Shown in pieces: positions 10,080 through 22,326 of a stretch of 64,000 nucleotides of DNA. Source of the stretch: Linnemannia schmuckeri. Its lineage: Eukaryota > Mortierellomycota > Mortierellomycetes > Mortierellales > Mortierellaceae. The position numbers and the translations under genes are program-made. The notes under the pieces are model-generated. The model did not search any database and was not told the DNA's origin. It worked only from the letters and a program-made list of their open reading frames with translations. The DNA lies in NCBI GenBank assembly GCA_029449235.1, contig JANATG010000005.1:806001-870000 (forward strand). The letters are read 5' to 3'. Position 1 is the stretch's first letter; every line of letters begins with the position of its first letter.

Positions 10080-12399
10080 CTTTGAGTATGTAGCTTTAAG
10101 CACTCCCATCCACTTGATACCACTTTTACGCTGGCCCACTTTTTAACAAAGAACGCCACCAATTTTTATTTCGTCCATTATTACATTCAGAACCATGGCA
10201 GAATAAGAAGAACAGGGGCTTTTGTTTTTGTTGGACCCTTATTTTTTCTTCTTTTTTTTCTTGTTTTTCTTGCTTTTCTCTCACCCCAAAAAACCGACAA
10301 AACTAGATACTACAAATGTGTTTTTTTCTACTTTATTACTTAGCTCTCTTATGAGGGCCCATATCTATTAATATACATACTTTACGGTTTTCATTTCCGG
10401 CGTTCGCTCTTGAACGTTTTCATTCATTTTTCTCGTTGAAGACCTGGATTGGGTGGTGCTTTAGCTACACGTGATGGAAAATGGGATCACAATTTTATCA
10501 TGGAATAAGAAAAGGTGAGCGAGTGAGCCCCAATTGTGGGGATTTGTTTTTGGTTTGCTGTGGGTTTACTAATAAAAAAAAACGGGAGCCCAGGACGGAG
10601 GAAGATGAGAAGAAGGGATAGGACAAAAACGGAGGATAATGGAGGGAGGAGAAAAAGATTGAAAATGAAGGAGAGGAAAGGGCTAATGGAATAGAAGATA
10701 GATAGATAGGTAGTAGAAGCCAGGAGGGAATCGATCTGCCGAGGGGGTTCTGGTCCTGGCCTGGGATAAATTGAGGGAAGGACGATAATGGATAATGAAC
10801 AGAAAAAAAAGGGCGAAATGGCGACTTCCATTTTGTATTTGTAGCAAGAGTGAGAGGTTCAAAATGAAGAAGAGCGAATGAAGAAGGTGATGACGATAAC
10901 GAAGAGAGACAAGAAAGGAAGGCACTGGTTGTTTTCCTTGCGATTAGTAGGAGCAAAGCTGCCAGGCTGACTATTAGTATTTTGCGCAGGATCGATGAGA
11001 AAAAGATGAGCCGTATTGGCACTTGACAGTAAGATAGGAATTGGGCCAAACAATAAGAGAAGGAAATAAGGACGGGACAAAAGGAACGAGCGATGCTCAG
11101 TCAAGGCCAGAGCCAAAGGTCAAGTAGTAAGGTCTAAGGCCCAAGAACGGAGAGAGTTTGTTTGTGTGTAACGCAACGAAGAAGAATTACCTCTTCCCCC
11201 CCCGCTTTAGTATCATGTTTGTTATTTTGTTGTTAATTGGTGATGGTGGAGAAGGGTTTGCTTGAAAATGAAATGAACGGTGTCCCATGGTGGTACATGG
11301 TGTCAAGTTGTGTTACAGATGACTGCATGCAGCCCCCTTCACCTTCTCATTCCCTCGCCTGACAATTAGTTATCGGTTGCCCATCAATTGACAAGTGGAA
11401 AAAATGAAGGAAGGAGAAGATGGAGGAATAATGAAAGGAGAATAAGCCCTGTTTGTTTCCTTCCTCTTGCAATTTCATCCGCATGAGTGCGAACATTGGA
11501 TGCAGAGGGAGTCTCCAATGTCCCAAGGGTCTGTTTTCCTTCTTTCCTTCTTTCCTTCTTTCCTTCCCAACGGTACATGTACATACACAAATGTGCTCAT
11601 GTACTGTATGTGCATGTGTCCTCTCTTGTGGTCCTTGTCCTGTTCTCTTCTTGTGTGAGTGTATCGTTTTGTTTCCCCTCTTGTTTCCTTCTTTTTGTAA
11701 CCTTTTGTTTCCTTCTTGTTCTCCTCGTCTTGTCCCTTCCTTTCTCTTCTCACGTTGCATTTCGCCCCTTCTCTTCTTCTTCCTCCCTTCTCGTCTTGTC
11801 TCTTCTCTCTCTTCTCTTTACCCCCCTCCTTTTCTCTCTCTCTCTCTCTTTCTTGGCCTCTCTTCTTCGATAAGCACCCCTTCTTCCCTTCTCTCCCCTT
11901 CTTCACTTCTCCCCTCACCCTTCACCCCCCTTGCACCCCTCTCCTCTTCTCTTCTCTCTCCCACTTCCTACTTCCTTACCCATCCTATCTCCCCCATATC
12001 AAACTCTCTCTATTCTGTCTTCTCTTTCTCCTTCTCTCCCGCCCAGTTATCTTACCCAACCAACTCTTGGTTTCTATTACTGACAGGATACTTTCCCTTC
12101 AAATCCATAAAAAACAACGTGGCCCCGCTTGTTTGTTTGTTGCAACAGCAACAACAACTGCAATAGCAACAGCAAGAACACCACCACCACCAGCAGCAGC
12201 AGTTATCGCTACCCGCTCGGCCTCTTCTCTTTTCTCCTTCTTTACCTACTTCCTCGTCTTTTTACTTCCTGGTTCTTGCCGTTCTTCTTCGGAGATACTC
12301 AAACAACAGCTACCCCTTCTCTTCCCTTCCCTTCCTTCTCTCTTCCTGCTTTCTATCTCTATCTCTCTCTTTCCCCTCCTTCCTTCCTTCTGATTCGCC
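9846..12399. other. Gene-free stretch with strand-asymmetric composition
   Basis: There is no gene I can support. The left end is the 3' side of ARF6 with a CCTTTT hexamer array and T32 run (separate entry). About 10,490-11,330 is purine-rich on the + strand (GGAAGATGAGAAGAAGG style). About 11,520-12,390 switches to almost pure pyrimidine (CTTCCTTC, CTCTTCTCT), leading into the ankyrin gene. Long readings through either part are low-complexity artefacts of this bias. Confidence 0.65.
10004..10080 (+). repeat. CCTTTT hexamer array followed by T32
   Basis: About seven tandem copies of the hexamer CCTTTT run straight into a run of 32 T at 10048-10079. It lies ~160 bases after the ARF6 stop codon, so it may be in or near the 3' UTR. 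Confidence 0.9.
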
Positions 12400-13151
12400 A
12401 TGGCTGCCTTGCGAGCCATGCTGCAGATCCGCTCAACGGACAGAACCTCCATCGACCAGCAACGCGACTCTCTCGACAACGACCATCACTCTAATCACCA
12501 CTATCACACTTCACATTCTTTACCGGGCAGTGCACAGTCGTCCTCCATCCAGAGTCTGTCGACAGGGTCATCTGTCTACGGTCACCACCACCATCATTCC
12601 TCCAGCCTGAACAGTGCCAGCAACAACAACAATCTCACTAGCAGTATTAGCAGTGTGGTTGGGGCGAAGCCAACGACCCCCGCTAAGAAGCCGGCACTCA
12701 TCGTCAACCTGGGACTCCACTCGGGTGCTGCTTCCGGGAACCTAGGTGAGTCTCCTTGATGAAACCTCGCCACTCATACTCGACGCGTTTTAGAAAAAAA
12801 ATATCATTCATCACACCGTGCTACTGTAACTATCGCTACGCCCCTCTTCTCTTCTAAAAGTGTGAGAGAACACCATCACCATCACCATGGGTTCACTCAT
12901 CAACAGCTCAGCTCAACAACAAAACATATACATGTCCTTCTCAATATACTTCCTCCTTCCTTCCTTCTTTCCCGTGCCATGGGAAGATATTCTTCCCAGC
13001 GGACAATTATTGTTTTTATTTACTTTCATCCGGCTTTGCAATCCTAAGCGCTGTCTGGCGAAACTTGTTCCTTTTTCCAACTCAGGCCAAAACCAGAAAC
13101 ATACGCACTTACACTTTGCCCAGGAGCCTATGGTGCTGCCTGCCGCTCTGT

Positions 13152-13192
<41 letters not shown>

Positions 13193-16100
13193 CCAAATAA
13201 CTACGCTTCCCCTTCTTTTCTTCCTCCCATTGCTCACTGACTTGTTTATGATGGTAGACCTGGAATATTTTCTCTCTCTCTCTTCGACTTTGTTCTTTCA
13301 TGTGTGTGTTCCTTACTTTGTCTGTTTTTTTGGCCCATTTTCCAGTGATCTTCTCCTGCTCATTGTTTAGTCATGTTTGTATGTCCTTTGTGTTTCTTTT
13401 TTTTCTGCGAGGACGGTCAAAATGCCAGAGTAAGGACGTTTGGGCGCTCATGTCGGTATCACTTTTTTATGGCGCTTTGGGCGGCTCAACTTTTCGTTTT
13501 GTTGACTCGGCTCTGTCATTTCCGCGCTGCGTAATTGCCTTCCCGCATGTGCTCTGTGCTTTCTTTTCTTCGTTCAACCACACCACCTTCTTCCCAGCAA
13601 ACAACTTTGTACCAAAAGACCACTAGAGAAGGGGACTAGGGAGGGTATTGTTGCCACTTATTTATCTGAAAAAAAAGAACATTAGGCCGTTGAACAAGAT
13701 GGGTTGGTTAAAAAATATATTCAACTCGACATTTTTTCTTTGATCTTTCTCGGTGAGAAAGAGGTGGAAAAGAGTAAGAGGCGTGAAGGTCGACTGTCAA
13801 CCTTTTTTTCCTATTTGTTTTTCTTTCGTCACGATCCCATTAGTCAGGTCCGTCCCATGTTGGTTATAAATTCTCTTGCTCGGAAAAACAAAAGTTATTA
13901 CCAATGGTCTTTGACCATGGGAGAAGGAGATCCTATCGTCACTACTATCCTTCCGGAACAACAAATGCACACACACTGGGCACAAGGCTGAACTCTTATT
14001 TTTTTTCTTGGCTTACCATGCATCCACCTCTTGTTTTCTCTCACAAGACTGAAATGATCTCGTTATTATCACGCGGGCGTATACGTCGCTCTTACATATC
14101 TCTTCTGTGTCCTTTGTACTTCTTTCGTTGCTAGGACTGGTCAAGTTTGCACTGGATAATGGGCAGCCGATTGATTCAGTTGTCAATGGGGTCTATGCTA
14201 TCCATGCCGCATGCTGCAACAACAATGTCGCTGTTGTTCTCTACCTGATTGAACACGGGGCAGATGTCAATGCAAGGAGATTGCCTAGGAAATATAGCCC
14301 CGAAAAAGGAGTGTAAGTCCCACACTTTATATTTCTCACAATGGGTCCCACGTTTTGTTCCTTCTCTTGGATTATGCGGACGGATGGACAAAGCAGACTG
14401 TATCGGCAGATGATGCATGCAGTAGGCATACTAACGATAGATGAATGAATTTTTTTATTCTCCTCTCTTTCTCCTTCTCTATCTCCTATAGACAAACGGT
14501 TGGAACCACCGGCTCGACTCCCCTGCACTTTGCGGCAGCCAACGGCTGCCTCAACGTCGTGGATATCCTTCTCCGACACGGAGCCATCGTTGACATGACA
14601 GACAAGGTGTGTGCAATGGGCCGTTCAAACTTTTTTATTGGCGATTACCACCAGATAACACTCCAAAAAGAATCAGAGTTTGATCTGATGAGATGTGGAA
14701 TTGATTGCTGACACTCATCACATATTGGTATGCAATATCGGATATAGTATGGAACATCGCCGTTATCGGTTGCTGCGGCTAGGAATCATCCCGAAGTTGC
14801 CAGTCTACTCCATCAATACTCAGCCATGCAGCGCGGTGTGCAGGACTTGACCCCAGATTCAGAAGTTAGGGATCCATGGCCAGAACGGCGAGGCAGCACC
14901 GAAGCAAGTCGTCGCGGTGCTGCTGTTGTCACTCCTACCCCTTCATGCTCTACCTCCACCGCCACATCTACTCGTTCATCTCCAACAGGACATTCAAAAG
15001 ATCCCAGCGCACAATCATTGCCAGCAACTACGACCGCCCGTGGAAACTATTCGACAACGCGGATCGCTGGTCAAAGGCGCATCAGTCTCCCATCCATTAC
15101 AGAGTCACCTTCGTCACCCAACATACCCGCCGCACCACGACAGTCTTGCGATTTTGGAAGGACTCCGCAATCAACAGAGCCATTGGTCCGGACCACATCC
15201 TCGCTTCGATCTACCAACTCGCAGCCCACTCGCAACAACCCAAACAACCTCACCTTCTCGTCGCGGCCATCAATGGATGTATCACGGCCATCAATGGATG
15301 TATCACGGCCATCAATGGACATGTCACGGCCATCAATGGATATGTCACGGCCACCAGTGGACATGTCACGGCCATCAATGGACAATCATCGTAGACAGGA
15401 ACCAGCACGCCGTGGAATGCAACGGTCTCATACAACTCAGGATGGTAAGCAACAGGAAAAGTCTCTGGAAGAGTCAGGAGAAACGCCAGCAATGAAGAGA
15501 CGCAAATCGATGGAGTCAGCCAAGTTCCTGTCGCCTCATTCCGCCATGACGTCAGTCAGTCGGCGCAAGTCATTCGATCAGCTTTCCAGCTTGCGAAACT
15601 CGGACTCCACGAGCAGGCGGTCGTCTGACGCATCTTCGACAGCCTCGCAAAAGACAGGATCTTCAGCAACATCGGGAACAACCAATACCAGCATGTCGGA
15701 GCACACACCTGAATCTGTCTCTGCGAGTGTTGCCTCGGGCTATCGTCAGCAACTCAATGGCAGCGAGATCAAGGCATTGTATCTGAGCGGACGTACGGAC
15801 TCAGGAAATGCCTCGATGCTGCCGTCGCCCTTGACACGGTCGATCTCGCAGCCTGTGATAGAGCAAGTCAAGCTCAAGCGACCTCCTGTCTCGTTTGCAA
15901 GTGAGCCTGTTGTTCGCCAGTCGTTGGATCTTCAGCGTCTTGCGATGAATCAGGAGCGGGCAAGCGAGAGTGAACGACTGAATGGACAGCTGAGGAACGA
16001 CTCGGATTCTGACTTGCCTGGACAGCTTTTCCGTCGGCGAACGATGCAAGATCCCACATTGAACCCTTCAAGACTTTTGATCCTTCCGCGTCATCACACT

Positions 16101-16535
16101 ATGGGTCCTTCAGGGCATATGGAAACTCGCAGCACACCAACTACACCAGACGAGATGCCAGGCAGCGGAAAGGGATCTCACTACCAGCAGCAGCAGCAAC
16201 ACCACACACTGTCTTCTTCACAGGATTCTTCAAAGTCATTGCAGGATATTGCAGCGCCTCGTCTCAGCACGAGTTCTATTTCTTCATTGTCAGGCAGCTC
16301 GACAGTGGGTCGGTTCTCTCGGATGTGGTCCTCGTCAGCGAACAATGCGGCAGTTGGCGGCAAAGATAACAATGCACCAAACGCTGTTGTAGGCAACTGG
16401 AGCGCAGGAGAGTTTGGCGAGGCGAGCGCTGAGGCTGCGGCGCAGAGTCTTGTCCGGCCAGAACTCACGCGCACCCGTGGTGGTGGTGGTGGTGGCATGT
16501 TGAACCGACTCTCTGGGATCTGGTCTCGCCGATAA
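12400..16535 (+). CDS. Ankyrin-repeat protein with long Ser-rich tail
   Basis: Exons are 12400-12745, 14135-14312, 14492-14606 and 14748-16535; all junctions keep phase and give 808 residues. The first ~115 residues are His/Ser/Asn-rich. Ankyrin repeats follow at about residues 116-250, seen as NGVYAIHAACCNNNVAVVLY, GADVNARR, TPLHFAAANGCLNVVDILLR and SPLSVAAARNHPEVASLL. The rest is disordered and Ser/Pro/Arg-rich, with six copies of a SRPSMD-type heptad at residues ~386-425 and a short Gly run before the basic C-terminus. Ankyrin repeats bind protein partners; the partner here cannot be read from sequence. Intron 1 is 1,389 bases with a T-run longer than 30 near 13,156. The start is the first ATG after the CT-rich leader. 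Confidence 0.85.
15264..15383 (+). repeat. 21-bp coding tandem repeat (SRPSMDx heptads)
   Basis: About 5.7 copies of a 21-base unit starting CGGCCATCAATGGA, in frame, encode Ser-Arg-Pro-Ser-Met-Asp-Val/Met heptads. Most units differ only at the ATG/GTA/ATA positions; one carries Pro-Val for Ser-Met. Confidence 0.95.
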
Positions 16536-16800
16536 AAACGGTGTTTTGTTTGTATCACCATATTATCAAGCTTTGTAGTTATCCTTCCATCATCACCATC
16601 CTCATCCTTATCATCATTATCATCACCATCATTCTCTTTTGTGAATACCGATTTGTACATAAACACTCTTCCCCACTCTTCCCTTCCCAATACTTTTTTG
16701 CTGAACATATGGACGCTGTTGAAGATATACGTTTTGTTATAACTGTTAGAGGTGATATTTCGTGTCTTTTGACGCCACCAAATGTTGAGTAGCTGCCATT

Positions 16801-16835
<35 letters not shown>

Positions 16836-17168
16836 CCAAGCGACGTCTTTAACTTTGACCCTTCCAATTGTTCTTCAGTTCACACCTGCTCGTCTGTTCC
16901 TTTTCACGATACCTCTCCTCTTTCCCTTCTTCACTTTCTACTTCTTCCTCTACCACTTCTTTCCCTCTTGTCCCTTGTCACCCTTCTTTGCTTGTTCAAT
17001 CGATACACCCGCCCACCCCTCCGTCTCAACAACTGCAGGAACAAGCAAGAAATATCGTCACCGCCAAACCCAACACCAAGCACTAAACCCTTTTTGGGCG
17101 CCCTCTTCACATTCATACGACCTTCTTTTTTCATACTCTTCTTTCTTTTATCAAAGAAAAATACAATC
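16536..17168. other. Intergenic region upstream of VPS4
   Basis: No coding signal. It holds an ATC/ATT-rich 3' region, a T-run of about 33 at 16,803-16,835 and a CT-rich leader up to the VPS4 start. Confidence 0.6.
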
Positions 17169-19165
17169 ATGGCCGATTTCCTTCCTGTAAGAGATTGTCC
17201 TTGTACGTATGCCAACGTCAATCATTGAATAGATCTACAGAAGAAGCTGAACGTAAAGCTTGTGGACCTTTTTTTTCTGTCTCTCTTTTAGCGTGCGGTG
17301 GAGACTGTCAAGAAGGCGACTGAAGAGGACACTAAAGGAAACCTTGAACAGGCCTTGCCACTGTACCAGACCGCTCTCGAGTACTTCTTAACCGCTCTCA
17401 AATGTAATTACAACAACTAGAACAGGAGGAATTGTTCTCTTAAATGCAATGCGCAGTACTTGTCGTTTTATAATGAGTTGAAAGGAAAGCACATGAGCTA
17501 ACCTTTTTGTCATGGGTTGTTGTCTTATAATGAAAATAGACGAAAAGAATGAGCGAGTACGAGATACGGTCAGGAAGAAGGTCGTGGAGTATATGGCGCG
17601 GGCCGAGAAGATCAAGGAGCACCTAGCCAAGCTGGAGGAGAAGCCTAAAAAGAAGGCTATGGCCAACCCTTCTAACGGCAGCGGTGGCAAGGGCGGCAAG
17701 TAAGTGCCTTTTCTCTATTTCATTGTCGACAAGCGATTTTGTGCCAGCGGGATGTAACAGGAAATTGGACGGGAAGCCACTGCGAACCTTGCTGGGCGTT
17801 CTTCTCTAATTGTGCCTGTTATTTGGAGAAGTTGCTGACCAAAATTGCTCTCATACTTTCACTTCTTTCGATGACCACATTTTACCCTTTGTTGATAGGA
17901 AAAAGGATAGTGACGATGATGACGAGGATGATGCGGATACAAAGAAGCTAAAGGGTGCGCTGGCGGGGGCGATTCTTTCAGAGAAGCCTAATGTCAAATG
18001 GTCGGATGTTGCAGGATTGGATGCTGCCAAGGAATCGCTCAAGGAAGCCGTTATTCTTCCCATTAAGTTTCCCCACCTCTTTACTGGTAGGGAAAGGAAC
18101 GAAGGAAGGGACGAAGGGATACACACACACAACAAAAAGGAGATGATAGTGCTGACAACGTGGCATACGGACAATCAAGAAGTTGACATTTTTGTTGTTG
18201 TGTTTTATAACAATAGGAAATAGAGTGCCGTGGAAGGGCATATTGTTGTATGGTCCTCCTGGAACAGGAAAGTCGTTCTTGGCAAAGGCAGTCGCCACTG
18301 AGGCCAACTCGACTTTCTTCTCCGTCTCGTCATCGGACCTGGTCTCGAAATGGATGGGAGAGTCTGAGCGATTAGTCAAGCAGCTCTTCCAGATGGCACG
18401 AGAGAACAAGCCGGCGATTATCTTTATCGATGAGGTCGATTCGTTGTGTGGGACTCGTGGAGAGGGCGATTCGGAGGCCTCGCGTCGTGTCAAGACCGAA
18501 TTCTTGGTGCAGATGAACGGTGTTGGTAACGATATGGAGGGCGTCCTAGTCCTTGGCGCCACCAACATTCCCTGGCAGCTGGACTCGGCTATCCGACGAC
18601 GGTAAATAACATCACCGCATGTGTGTATGTGTATGTTGGTTTGTTTGCTTTTGGGGACTAGCTTAGTCTACTAATGTGTTACTTTCTTTTTGTTGATACA
18701 ATTAGATTTGAAAAGAGGATTTACATTCCGTTGCCTGACCCTCATGCGCGAGCAAGAATGTTTGAGCTGAATGTTGGCAAGACACCCTGTCTTCTAACCG
18801 CGCAGGACTACCAGCATCTGGGACAAATCACAGAGGGATATTCAGGTTCAGATATCGCAATCGCAGTACGGGATGCGCTGATGATGCCAATCCGTAAAGT
18901 CCAGGCGAGCACACACTTCAAATGGGTTGATGCCCCTTCAAGAGCAGATCCCTCCAGGATGACCAAACATCTGACACCCTGCTCTCCGGGTGACCCTGAG
19001 GCGTTGGAGATGAGCTGGGAGAACGTGGAGGGAGACCAGCTGTTGGAACCTTCGCTGGGTATGGCGGATTTCTTGAAGGCTGTCAAGAGTGTGAGGCCGA
19101 CTGTGAGTGCGGACGATGTGACGGAACATACAAAGTTTACACTTGAGTTTGGGTCTGAGGGTTAA
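17169..19165 (+). CDS. VPS4: Vacuolar protein sorting-associated protein 4 (ESCRT-III disassembly ATPase)
   Basis: AAA ATPase that remodels and disassembles ESCRT-III filaments on endosomes and at other membrane-scission sites. Exons are 17169-17186, 17292-17403, 17540-17699, 17899-18086, 18217-18601 and 18706-19165, giving 440 residues, the normal family length. The MIT domain covers roughly residues 5-75, followed by a Lys-rich and Asp-rich linker (KKDSDDDDEDD). Walker A GPPGTGKS is at residues 172-179 and Walker B IIFIDE ends at Glu232. The sensor region reads LVLGATNIPWQLD, and the arginine-finger text RRRF lies near residue 287. The C-terminal part carries the Vps4 helical end typical of the family. 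The first coding exon has only six codons. Confidence 0.97.
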
Positions 19166-19888
19166 ATAGAGATCCTTCTCTAAGTTGTTTGTTGCTTTAC
19201 TGCTTCACTGGAGCTGGCGTAGTTTTCCTTTTTCTTTTCTTCTGCTGAATAAAATACCAATCTCGTTTCTCCTGTTATTATTGTCGTTATCTTCGTCGTC
19301 GTCGTTGTTGTTGTTGTTGTTGTTGTTGTTGCTGCTATATGCAGTGCAAGAAAGGTAGACAACAGAAAGATATGCTGCCAACAGGCAACAGGGCAGTGTC
19401 CGGAGCAGCCTTAGCCCAAGCCAACCATGAGTCCATAGACCGTTTAATTATCAACAACGGCGGCGGTTCAAAATAAAATAATGTGTGCCCATTTGGCAGC
19501 CAGCCCAATCAGTTGCTCACTTGGCCACTTTGTTTTTGCTCAACGAGCAATGACCTCGTCCATATTTGACCCTGGCTCCGTTCTTTTTCTGTATATGGGG
19601 CTGGCCATTCATTTTGCCAGTGTGGTTATGGGTATGAGCGAGAGGATGTTAGCGCAATTTGACCTCGCTGTTATTTTTGCCTAGTGCCGTTGTCCTGTTT
19701 GTTAAGTGTCTAAGAGAGGGAGAAGGCTTCGCCTTTTTTTCTTTTCTATTCTTTCTTATTTTCCTCTCGTCTGCTCACTCTCTCCTCTTTTCTTCTCCTT
19801 CCTTTCATCATCATCCCCATCCTTCCATCCCCCTCCACTCATTCAACTTCTTCCACTTTCCCCTCGCGGCATCCTTCCCTTCTCCACC
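19166..19888. other. Intergenic region with GTT/GTC trinucleotide repeat
   Basis: No coding signal. A (GTC)n/(GTT)n run sits at about 19,291-19,331, in the likely VPS4 3' region. A CT-rich leader from ~19,735 precedes the next start codon. Confidence 0.6.
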
Positions 19889-21799
19889 ATGACCGGTACT
19901 CTTCCTCTTGGTAATAGCCCAGCATCAACAGACCCGCCAGGAACATCAGCAACGATCATTAACATAGAACAGCAAAGAGCAGCAAAAAACACTGCCACTC
20001 CCCTACCTCTCACTTCTCCATTCCCCTCACTCCTCTCCCAAGCACAGCAACAAAGAACCAATTGAACCTAACCTCACGCTCATACTCACTCCTTTTTTTG
20101 TCATTGTCGTTGTGTAGAGATTGCTCCATCCCTTCGACTTGTCCTCATCGGTGACTCGGGTGTGGGCAAGTCAAAGTCGCGCGAACTGTTTTTGAACACT
20201 ATCCCTGGCCAGGTTCACCAGGATGAAAACACTCCCGATATCACCGCCCTTTCTATCCAAGATAAGCCAGAAGGCGAGGCTTCCGAACAAGAACCAAACG
20301 GAGCTGTTGCAGCAGGAGGACAGAGCAACGGACACACAAAGCCCCAGACTCATGACTACCTTTACAAGGACTCTGTCAGCACCCTGGAGATTCCTCAGTG
20401 GCTCTCGGTCACCGCAGCAAACAACACAAATGGGAGTGACAACAACAGCGACGACGATGAAGGTGCTTTCCCTACTGGAATGGTCTCGGCCGAGAACATT
20501 GTCGTGCACGACTTTGTGGGCTATGGTGAGACCTTGGATGCTAGTAGGACTATCGACAGGGTTGATGCCTTCTTAAAGGAGCAGCACGACGCCACCAAAA
20601 ACCTTTTTGGTCCTTCCATCACCCCTCTCTCGACCACATCCCGCCCAGGACCTGCCTCGGCCGGACAACAGCCAGTCTTGCAGCCCTTCCTGGAGCAGCT
20701 TCTTGTGGACTCGTCCATGGCCCACACCCTCCCCGACGCCTGCCTCTACTTTGTTCTCTACGACCTTAAGCCCGTCGACATTCACTTTATGAAACGCATC
20801 ATGCGTCATGTCAACCTGATTCCTATCCTCGCCAAGGCTGATACTCTCTCTATCGCCCAGCTTTGGAAGGCCAAGTCCAGGATTCTGAAGCAGCTCGAGG
20901 AGAACCAGATCGAGTTTTTTCAATTTGGTTATTCGCTCGAGGATCTGAAGGAGATGGCGGCCGAGAAGATGGCCGGTGGACCTCCCTTTGTCCTTTCGAC
21001 CTCGGAGTTGGAGGTCCAGAATGTGGGGGAGCCCGCTGATAGTCTGACAGATTTGGCTCTGGCTGTGAACGAGGGTCGGTTCTCGGAGGGTCATTCGGAT
21101 CTTTGCTTGCTCCAGACGTTGTTATTGGGACCCAAGAACAGGATCTTGCACCAAGCCTCTGTCAAGAAGTTTTTGAACCGCTGGAAGACTGATTTGGGAT
21201 TGCCTTTGGAGGAGGAGGAGCAGTCATCGCCAGCGGCTGGTCCTTCTCCTTCGTTACAAGAGGCGGAGGCAGCAGCGCCAGCTCCAGCTTCAGCATCTGC
21301 CCCTGTCGAGCAGGAGCAGCCTGTTCAGACTACAGAGCAGGGCGCTCAACAGCAACAGCAACCTGAACAAAAGGAGCAGGAGCAGGAGTCTGGTCAGCAA
21401 TCGCCAGTTCAGCAACAATCCACTTTCCAATACCAGCATACTACTACTCCTCAACACATCTTGCCTCCTTCGTTGCAGCAGCAGACATACCAGCCTACAT
21501 CTTCGTACGTCCCATCGCCTTACCGGGGTCAGTCATCCCAGAGCAATCTGTTGGGAGGAGGAGCATCGGGCAGCAAGGAGAAGGACGATGAGCTGGGCCA
21601 GGTGATCAAGCTGAGCCGGGCCCAGAGTGTTATCCGGTCAGCATCGCCTTCGGCCAAAATCTATACCCAGGGCAACATTGTCCCCGCCATGCCCACGTCG
21701 ACCCTGAGTAACTCGAGCTCGCCCACCTCTCCTTCATCGACACCCTCACCCAGCTCCTTGGCTGCTTCTGCCGCCCACTCTGCCACCGCCTCTGAGTAA
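19889..21799 (+). CDS. Divergent septin-like GTPase
   Basis: Exons are 19889-19910 and 20118-21799, giving 567 residues. The seven-codon first exon (MTGTLPL) joins in phase to a P-loop. Motifs: G1 GDSGVGKS at residues 19-26; a degenerate G3 with D139-x-x-G142 inside HDFVGYGE, where septins have DTPGFGD; and G4 AKAD at 246-249 in a septin-like block (DACLYFVLYDLKPVDIHFMK, then HVNLIPILAKADTLS). A last septin-like block is EGRFSEGHSDLCLLQTLLL near residue 340. Between G1 and G3 lie ~110 residues, partly disordered, where septins have a short switch I. The C-terminus is Gln/Glu/Pro-rich rather than a coiled coil. A septin-derived cortical or cytokinetic role is inference; GTP hydrolysis is uncertain. 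The first exon is the least certain part. Confidence 0.75.
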
Positions 21800-22326
21800 A
21801 CACTTTTGTGTGTTGAAATGGTGTGCATCACTCTCGTTGTTTTTCTATTATTTATATCAGATCGGACAAGAAGCAAGTAATAATAAAAAAAATATAGTCG
21901 GTGTGTTTTTGTTAGCGACAACCATGTGCTAAAGCCAAGGGAGGAAGGTGTGAGAAATGGAAGGACAGGCAAGCGGGGGGTGTAAGTATTTGTTTTACGT
22001 TTTTGGGTGTGAAAGTGAAAATGACACGACACACAGACAGACGTATTTTTCCTGTGACCCGTTGTCGATTTTGGGACTTTGGGCGATGGCTGTCGTCGTT
22101 GTGGCCCTTTTTTGTCTTCGTGCTTTTTCTCTTCTTTTTTTCTTCTTCCTTCACCAACCCTTCTTCCGTCTTTTATCCTTTTCAACTATCTCTCTCTCTC
22201 TCCTCCACTCTTCTGACACACTCATCCACTTACATATATACACCTTTCCTCGTTATACTACTCCACTTTTAAAGAGAACAACCCACCTATCCTAGAACGA
22301 TACCCCCCTCATCATATACTAAAACC
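21800..22326. other. Intergenic region upstream of the Pom33/TMEM33 gene
   Basis: No gene seen. There is an A/T-rich 3' part near 21,840-21,900, then a T/C-rich leader with CTCTCTCTC at ~22,190 before the next ATG. Confidence 0.6.

Noticed and set aside
10498..11049. A 183-codon minus-strand reading with hydrophobic Ser/Leu/Phe text resembling a membrane protein
   Set aside because: It arises from purine-rich + strand DNA. Adjacent frames give the same kind of text and no conserved motif appears.
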